A stretch of DNA of 64,000 bases. Source: CAYUNT01 sp964446285. GTDB lineage: Bacteria > Sumerlaeota > Sumerlaeia > SLMS01 > CAYUNT01. Location of the stretch: positions 7,246 through 71,245 of the forward strand of contig CAYUNT010000001.1 of assembly GCA_964446285.1 (NCBI GenBank). Direction: 5' to 3'. Of this stretch, positions 58,811 to 64,000 are shown in pieces (positions within the stretch are counted from its first letter, which is position 1; every line of letters starts with the position of its first letter). Below the pieces are notes generated by a model that was not told where the DNA came from, ran no database searches, and saw only the letters and a program-made list of their open reading frames with translations. The position numbers and the translations under genes are program-made.

Positions 58811-61139
58811 GAACGTCCGGGCGGGGCATGCCGCCGGAAGATTCTTTCCAGGTTTGCGCGGCGGGGCGGCGCGGATCGGTGTCGGCAAAAAGCGGGCGCA
58901 GGGCGAATACATAGGCGCCCAAAACACGGTGGTCAGTTGCGCCGCGCTGTTCGAGGACCGGAACCCATGTGGGAGCGCAGTCGATTTCCATCCAGCGAAG
59001 CGGCGCGGCAAGGCCAGCGGCTTTTTGCGTGCGGATAGCAAACCACAAGCAGCGCTGTTCGCCTGGCGCGAGGCGCAGATCGAGCGGCGGATTGTCCGGA
59101 ACACGCACTTGCACGCGCTGCGGGATTGCCCCGGCGCGAATGCAGAATTCGAGTCCGCCAAGCACGGGATCGAGGGGAAATCGCCAGCGCCCGCGAGTCC
59201 AGATGTGGAGGCCGTTCGACGCCGGATCGAAGTAAATGGGCCGCGGATAGGTGGGATTGGCCAGGAAGCGCGCGGCGTGATGTCGCGCGGTGTCTGCGGC
59301 GGCAATGCCACCCAGCAAAATCAACAGGGCGGCAGGCCACTGGACGAGGAGGCGCGGGCCGCGAGCGGGGGCGGGAGTTTCGCCTGAGGAGGATTTCGCG
59401 CCTTTCACAATGCCTGCGGCACCGTCCAATTCCGCTGCGGATTCTCCCGATCCTGATTGGATATTCTTTATGGAAAGCGCGCGTATTTTCGCGTTGGAGG
59501 CAAGCCCAAGAATTCCGCCCGCCGCAATCCACATCATCACTTCGACAACGCGGATGTAGCCGATGAATTGCGCCATGGATTCGACCATCATGCCCGCCCA
59601 GGCCAGCCCAAGCGCAAAGAGGACGGCGCGGGTTGTTTTGTCTTCGTCTCCCCTGCTTCGCCGCCATCCGCGCCATGCGGTCACGGCGACGCCCGCGACG
59701 CCAATCGCCAAAACCGAAGCCTGCCAGGGGCCTTGCTCCACGAGGACGTGCAGCCAAGTGCTATGCGCCGTCACGTGGTCGTATTGCCAGACGCGCAGAA
59801 AATGAGTGAACAGGGATTGATAATGGACAAAATGCAGCCCGATGCCCACTCCGCGCGGAAAGAGATGCAGCAAATGCCAAGTGGTGATATAGTAATTGCG
59901 CCGGTCGCCAAACCGCAGCAGATGCGCGACGCGTTCGAGAATTTGGCCTCCGTGCAGCGCCAGCGCCACGATGAGAAGCAAAATCGCACCTGTCCCAAAC
60001 GCCACCAGCAATTTGCGGCGCGAAAATGCTTTTTTTTGCCAGGCGCATCCGAGCGCAATCGCGGCTGCTACTCCCCCGCCGAGCCATCCCGCCCGCTGCA
60101 AGGTTAAAAGCAACGCCAGCGCCATAATCGCAAGCAATCCGCCGACAGTCCATCGGCGCTTCCATCCACCGCCCCAGGCGAGGAGCAAACCCGGCCAGGT
60201 CAGGACCAGCCATTGCGCAAACCACCCGCTGTGTCCGGCCAGACTGACGAGCCGGTGTGAACCCATCGCGGATAGGTCGGGATTGTCCGGCCGCCATTTC
60301 CACAGCGGAATCCAATGGAAGAATTCCCCGATGCCGATCGCCGCCGCCACAGCGCCCGAGACGCCCGCCAAAATCCAGAGGCGTCGCAGCCGATCCGCCG
60401 GACTATCGGCCTGGGCGGAGGAGGAAAAGGGCTGGATGTTTGATTGCGCCGACGCGGATGGAGAAAAGGACAAAAAGTTTGGCGCCGACGTCTCGCGCCA
60501 CACAACCCAGGCCAGCAATAACCCCGTCAGCCAATTAATGGCGCAACGCAACGACCACGCGGGCGATGTGGGAAATCCAATCAACGCATACCCCGAAAGC
60601 GCATAGAGCGATTCATTTTCCGGCAGAGGCTCGCCCGACGCAAAAAGCAAATACAATCCCGGCAGGATGGCCGCCAAAACTCCAAAGGCAAGCGCCCAGG
60701 CAATCCCCGCAAAAAATCCGCGTCCACGGCGATCCGGAGCGCAGGCGGCATCCTGCGGAATCACGGCAAGACCAGAAGATTCTGTTTGCGCGCGCGCGCT
60801 CGGGTTCCAGCGCAGCAGATGCCCCAGAATTGCTCCCAGCACAAATCCGTCGATCCCAAGCAGCCCCGGATGGCGTCCCTGATCCACGAGAAACAACGGG
60901 CCGAGCAGCGCGATTCCCTGCAATCCCCACCACGGTTTGGCGAGCGCTGTAAAAAACGCCAGAAAGAAAAACACACGAATGGGCGGCGTCCCTCCGGAAA
61001 AGAACAGCGCCATGATCCATCCGGCCAGAATACTTATGAGAGCGACTGGCACCCAACGGGCCAAACATAACGCGCCTGAATTTGCCTGAGAATTATTACT
61101 TTTAACCATTCGATAGGGCTTGGAGTTATCAATGGACAT
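58797..61139 (-). CDS. O-antigen ligase-like (Wzy_C) membrane protein
   Basis: 780 residues with about twelve membrane spans. Family hints: LTLQRAGWLGGG after the fifth or sixth helix and the periplasmic loop region AHSTWLHVLVEQGPWQASVL, as in WaaL/Wzy-type ligases and polymerases; GHSGWFAQWLVLTWPG precedes them. The last ~150 residues after a final membrane span are soluble with no known fold. Start at ATG 61139 without a clear Shine-Dalgarno. Expected to join or polymerise undecaprenyl-linked glycans, matching the WecA-like and GT-C proteins elsewhere in the window. Confidence 0.78.
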   Translation of the reverse strand: MSIDNSKPYRMVKSNNSQANSGALCLARWVPVALISILAGWIMALFFSGGTPPIRVFFFLAFFTALAKPWWGLQGIALLGPLFLVDQGRHPGLLGIDGFVLGAILGHLLRWNPSARAQTESSGLAVIPQDAACAPDRRGRGFFAGIAWALAFGVLAAILPGLYLLFASGEPLPENESLYALSGYALIGFPTSPAWSLRCAINWLTGLLLAWVVWRETSAPNFLSFSPSASAQSNIQPFSSSAQADSPADRLRRLWILAGVSGAVAAAIGIGEFFHWIPLWKWRPDNPDLSAMGSHRLVSLAGHSGWFAQWLVLTWPGLLLAWGGGWKRRWTVGGLLAIMALALLLTLQRAGWLGGGVAAAIALGCAWQKKAFSRRKLLVAFGTGAILLLIVALALHGGQILERVAHLLRFGDRRNYYITTWHLLHLFPRGVGIGLHFVHYQSLFTHFLRVWQYDHVTAHSTWLHVLVEQGPWQASVLAIGVAGVAVTAWRGWRRSRGDEDKTTRAVLFALGLAWAGMMVESMAQFIGYIRVVEVMMWIAAGGILGLASNAKIRALSIKNIQSGSGESAAELDGAAGIVKGAKSSSGETPAPARGPRLLVQWPAALLILLGGIAAADTARHHAARFLANPTYPRPIYFDPASNGLHIWTRGRWRFPLDPVLGGLEFCIRAGAIPQRVQVRVPDNPPLDLRLAPGEQRCLWFAIRTQKAAGLAAPLRWMEIDCAPTWVPVLEQRGATDHRVLGAYVFALRPLFADTDPRRPAAQTWKESSGGMPRPDVPAFR

Positions 61140-61172
61140 TTAGACTTTTGGTGAAGGGCGGACTTGCGTTTA

Positions 61173-62654
61173 TTACAGCAAACGCCTCCATTCATCGAGA
61201 CCAACCAATAGAACCTCATGAAGCCATTTTTCGAAACGCTCCAGCAGTCTGCCATTTGTCTCGCCATAAGTGAATTGGAAAGGCTCCCTGCATATTGGAT
61301 GAAATCGGCTCGGGCTTGTTTGTTCCTCGTCATTTCTGTCGAGGTTCTTGTCTTCGATGTATGCGGATACTCCCATAACACCTAGGAAATTTGTCCCGAC
61401 TGGGTGAAAAGAGATCACAATTTCTGTTTGGCGTTTTTCGCGGATTCGAATACGCACCCAATGATGATACATTCGCAGGTCCGCATAATAATCAAGTTGT
61501 TTTGCTGTTTCAATCACTTGAAAGGTGAACCAATGGCCCTGGTCTTCGCGTGAACGCCAAGCCACAGCAGAGTATTCTTGAGATATTCGAGAAAGAATTC
61601 TATTCAGTTCGTTGGCGGCGTCTCTGGCCGTTTGATATGCTGTTTCCTCCAGGCGGGAGGAAATCATAAATACAACGGCGCGTTCTTGGTTCTTGACCGC
61701 TTCTTTTCGCCTGATTTTATCGACCGCAGATTCAATAATGTGCTTAAGGCTTTGCTGGCTTGTCAGAACTTCTTCGGAGATACTGAGCGCTTTTTTGAAG
61801 AACTGCTTGATATTCTGGGAAAAAAGATCAACAAGAATGCTCAGATCTCCAGAATCCGCCGCTTCCAATGCGTGAATATAGCGATCTCGAACGTCTCGAT
61901 CAATGACCACGGGGAACCATCGCGCTCGCAAGAGAATCAGTGAAGCCAAAGCACGCGCCACCCGCCCATTCCCATCTTGAAATGGGTGAATTTGCGTAAA
62001 ACGATGATGAAGCCAGGCCGCTTCAATTTCGGGAGGCACGTGCATGTCCACATGCTGAAGATGCATCTCTATCAACCGGTCCATTTCCGATTGCACATGC
62101 TCTGGTGGACAATACCCATGAAGCAATCCGTCCGGACGTGTGGGATTGTTTGGGAGTTTTTTCCAATCTCCCCGGACAATAGGAACTTCCACAATCTGCC
62201 CAAACTGATCCTTTGCCTGAACAAAATCCTGATTTCGAGTCAGTTCCGAATGCAACTCACGGATATAAAAATTGGAGAGCGGCTTCCCTTTAGCCACGAA
62301 ATCAAATACGCCCTCAAGAACATGCTCCTGATCCTTAAGGATTGGAACAATTCGCTCCGCGGGCTTATCTGAACTCCCGTGAGGAATCAAACTGGTCTCA
62401 ATTCCCCGCTCGATAAGGAGAATCGTTATTCCGCGATCAATCGAATAAAGTCCTTCGATAATACCAGTCTCGATAGCCCATTGCCTGCGCAAACGTTCAT
62501 TAAATGTTTGAAGTCCCTTCGTACCCTTCAAGTGCTCTTGTTGTTCACTCCAAATGTCGCCAAGAGCATAAAGATCTTCATGAGCCAAGTCTTTCCAATT
62601 GGCCGGAAGGTCTTCGATAGGTCTCCATTTATAGAAAACAGCATCTCCACACAT
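61173..62654 (-). CDS. Fic family protein with N-terminal inhibitory motif
   Basis: 493 residues. The Fic core has HPFQDGNGRVAR, a complete HxFx(D/E)GNGRxxR active site for AMP transfer. Ahead of it, ETGIIEG matches the (S/T)xxxE(G/N) inhibitory helix, so it is an auto-inhibited class II Fic enzyme. The C-terminal ~200 residues are mainly helical with an unidentified, Trp/Tyr-rich end. ATG 62654 has GGAGG 9 nt upstream; the longer frame to 62756 overlaps the next gene and is rejected. Its base composition is visibly lower in G+C than the flanking genes, suggesting horizontal gain. No separate antitoxin gene is present. Confidence 0.88.
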   Translation of the reverse strand: MCGDAVFYKWRPIEDLPANWKDLAHEDLYALGDIWSEQQEHLKGTKGLQTFNERLRRQWAIETGIIEGLYSIDRGITILLIERGIETSLIPHGSSDKPAERIVPILKDQEHVLEGVFDFVAKGKPLSNFYIRELHSELTRNQDFVQAKDQFGQIVEVPIVRGDWKKLPNNPTRPDGLLHGYCPPEHVQSEMDRLIEMHLQHVDMHVPPEIEAAWLHHRFTQIHPFQDGNGRVARALASLILLRARWFPVVIDRDVRDRYIHALEAADSGDLSILVDLFSQNIKQFFKKALSISEEVLTSQQSLKHIIESAVDKIRRKEAVKNQERAVVFMISSRLEETAYQTARDAANELNRILSRISQEYSAVAWRSREDQGHWFTFQVIETAKQLDYYADLRMYHHWVRIRIREKRQTEIVISFHPVGTNFLGVMGVSAYIEDKNLDRNDEEQTSPSRFHPICREPFQFTYGETNGRLLERFEKWLHEVLLVGLDEWRRLL

Positions 62655-62724
62655 CGACTGTTTCCTCCTTTCTCCTACGTGATATTCTCTCGACGCTATA
62701 TCGGCGCAAGGGAAAAGGAACATA

Positions 62725-64000
62725 TCAAAGATGGAACTCGCACAGCCCGGCCACATAATCGCGGCTGCCGTCGGCCACCCAGGGATCGAGTTCGTCGGGG
62801 TCTTTCAGTTGCTGTCCGCGCGAGCGCGCCACGGCCAGATACGCGCAGGCCACATCAGGAAGCGCGGTCATGTCGCTCCAGAGTTTTTCAAACTGCGCCA
62901 CGGGATACACGTCTTCCTGTCCATGTCCCCAGCGGCGTTTGACGTCCTTGATCGTCACATACGTGGGGATGCGCGCGGCCATGCGGCGGATGGACTCGGC
63001 GATTTTATCGCTCGCGCCTTTTTCCTTAGTTCCGCCCGCGCTTGCCGCTCCGCCTCCGCGCAGGTCTTCGCGCCGCAACCCGAACGCCGCCAGTAGCGGA
63101 TCGATCTCGATCCAGGTGGTCATCGAGTTGTAATAGCGCAATTTGAGTTCGTCTTCCTCACGCGGCTGCGCCAGACCCTCGAGCAGGCGGACCTTTCCGT
63201 TAACGCGCGCAAGACCGCCGCCGCGATCCACAATGCGCCGCGGCACCACCTCGAACGTCAGCGCCGCGCCGGACTCCAGATGCAGCCCAAGCGCCTCGGG
63301 ATCGAGGTCCGCGCCCAGCGTGTCGATGTTATGGAGCATCAACGTCGTCACGCCCGGGTGTTCGGACAAAAGCCGCGCCAGCACGCCGTTTTGCAGCAAA
63401 TTCGGGACTTCATACCAGTGCCCGGGCGGGTTGAAGCGCTGGATCGGGATATTGTCGAGATAATCGCTGCCTTCGCCGCGTCCCCGCGCCCATTCGATGA
63501 GCGCCGCGCGCACCGCATCGCGCTTCTTTTGCTTTTGCTCATCAAGGGTTTCCTGCGGCATCTCTTCCCATAAAAAAACCAGGTCGCGCGCCATCGGGAT
63601 GAGGCGCTGTGCAATCGAGCGCCCCGGCGACAAATACACCGGCCCTCCGTATCCGTAATTCGCGCTTAGCAGGAGATGTTTGCGGATCGGCTCGTGCGTG
63701 AGGAAGCTCGTGGAAACAATGTGCGGAATGGCCGCTCCAAACTCACGGGCCGTGCGGCGCGTTTTCGCCAGATGGATTTCCAGGAAACTGCGGTGTTTTC
63801 CGCCCATTATCACAAACGGATTCACTGCCTTGACCACGCCCGCGCCGGTGGTCCAGCGGCTGCCCATTCCGGCGGCAAGGCTCAGCACCGCCACGCGTCC
63901 CTCCCGCCAAGCCCGGCGCCCCCGCTCCCCCGCGCCCGGCCCCCCCCCTTTTTCCCCCCGCATCTGGCTCCTATCGCCCGCTTGGACGGGCGCGCTGTTG
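62725..64000 (-). CDS. UDPGP-family nucleotidyltransferase (partial, runs off the window)
   Basis: At least 412 residues. The nucleotide-binding loop reads LSLAAGMGSRW with a following Lys (VVKAVNPF), then SFLEIHLAKTRR, NLLQNGVLARLLSEHPGV, HNIDTLGADLDPEALG and NSMTTWIEID, the layout of UTP--sugar-1-phosphate uridylyltransferases of the eukaryote-like UDPGP family. The frame is open to the window edge past the ATG at 63963, and relatives have ~100 residues before the loop, so the 5' end is probably missing. A poly-C/poly-T run at 63932-63958 makes that end suspect. Would make a UDP-sugar for the envelope genes. Confidence 0.75.
   Translation of the reverse strand, partial: NSAPVQAGDRSQMRGEKGGGPGAGERGRRAWREGRVAVLSLAAGMGSRWTTGAGVVKAVNPFVIMGGKHRSFLEIHLAKTRRTAREFGAAIPHIVSTSFLTHEPIRKHLLLSANYGYGGPVYLSPGRSIAQRLIPMARDLVFLWEEMPQETLDEQKQKKRDAVRAALIEWARGRGEGSDYLDNIPIQRFNPPGHWYEVPNLLQNGVLARLLSEHPGVTTLMLHNIDTLGADLDPEALGLHLESGAALTFEVVPRRIVDRGGGLARVNGKVRLLEGLAQPREEDELKLRYYNSMTTWIEIDPLLAAFGLRREDLRGGGAASAGGTKEKGASDKIAESIRRMAARIPTYVTIKDVKRRWGHGQEDVYPVAQFEKLWSDMTALPDVACAYLAVARSRGQQLKDPDELDPWVADGSRDYVAGLCEFHL

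Noticed and set aside
1..64000. tRNA, rRNA, CRISPR arrays, transposase genes, prophage
   Set aside because: Scanned intergenic stretches for T-loop signatures, regular spaced repeats and transposase motifs; nothing held up by eye. A tRNAscan-SE and CRISPR search would settle it.

Overview
This is a bacterial window with a double-membrane or at least lipoprotein-rich envelope (several lipobox signal peptides, TRAP and ABC importers, O-antigen-ligase-like and GT-C membrane proteins). Coding is GC-rich and dense, mostly in short operons. Large secreted proteins with PT-rich linkers, a dockerin, CBM25-like modules, a GHL10-type hydrolase, a Planctomycetes-style membrane Ser/Thr kinase and two YfhO proteins suggest an uncultured lineage such as Sumerlaeota, Omnitrophota or the PVC group. 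That placement is inference. The two runs of N (1465-1474 and 19633-19732) suggest a draft, probably metagenome-derived, assembly.

Layout. 155-3469: secreted phosphodiester glycosidase with a golvesin-like end, then pgk. 3470-3984: gene-free, with a 307-bp element bounded by inverted repeats. 3985-10765 (minus): GT-C membrane protein, YfhO protein, bifunctional Rel. 11012-17966 (plus): GHL10-type hydrolase, second YfhO protein, membrane Ser/Thr kinase. 18030-20663: orphan XdhC, then a secreted repeat-dockerin protein broken by an assembly gap. 20908-23913 (minus): a nitrilase-fold protein lacking all three catalytic residues, a GNAT acetyltransferase and ThiC in one run. 24273-25870: a candidate 52-aa gene, a nitroreductase and the wreck of a two-component system. 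26083-31295 (plus): polyprenyl-phosphate sugar-1-phosphate transferase, double-HhH protein, HisJ-like phosphatase, plant-type DapB and PurB.

31343-35008 (minus): TRAP transporter dctP-dctQ-dctM followed by a universal stress protein, then glnS. 37288-38629 (plus): two tandem toxin-antitoxin modules, AbrB-Doc and Phd-PIN, with repeat operators. 38822-42558 (plus): sugar ABC importer (permease, lipoprotein, ATPase), then a HEAT-repeat protein. 43506-52830 (minus): NamZ-like lipoprotein, DUF2130 protein, GH57 enzyme with two CBM25-like modules, MurG-like glycosyltransferase and a GT-C membrane protein. 53105-58782: anchored unknown protein, 8-oxoguanine-deaminase-type amidohydrolase, ahcY, and an AT-rich cassette of two lipoproteins and a small protein. 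58797-64000 (minus): O-antigen-ligase-like protein, Fic protein and a UDPGP-family nucleotidyltransferase running off the window.

How it works together. Many genes serve envelope polysaccharide (GT-C, YfhO, WecA-like, ligase-like, MurG-like, UDPGP) or glycan turnover and uptake (GH57, GHL10, NamZ, dockerin protein, sugar ABC). Housekeeping genes (pgk, rel, glnS, purB, dapB, thiC, ahcY, hisJ) are scattered singly or in pairs. I found no tRNA, rRNA, CRISPR array, transposase or prophage.
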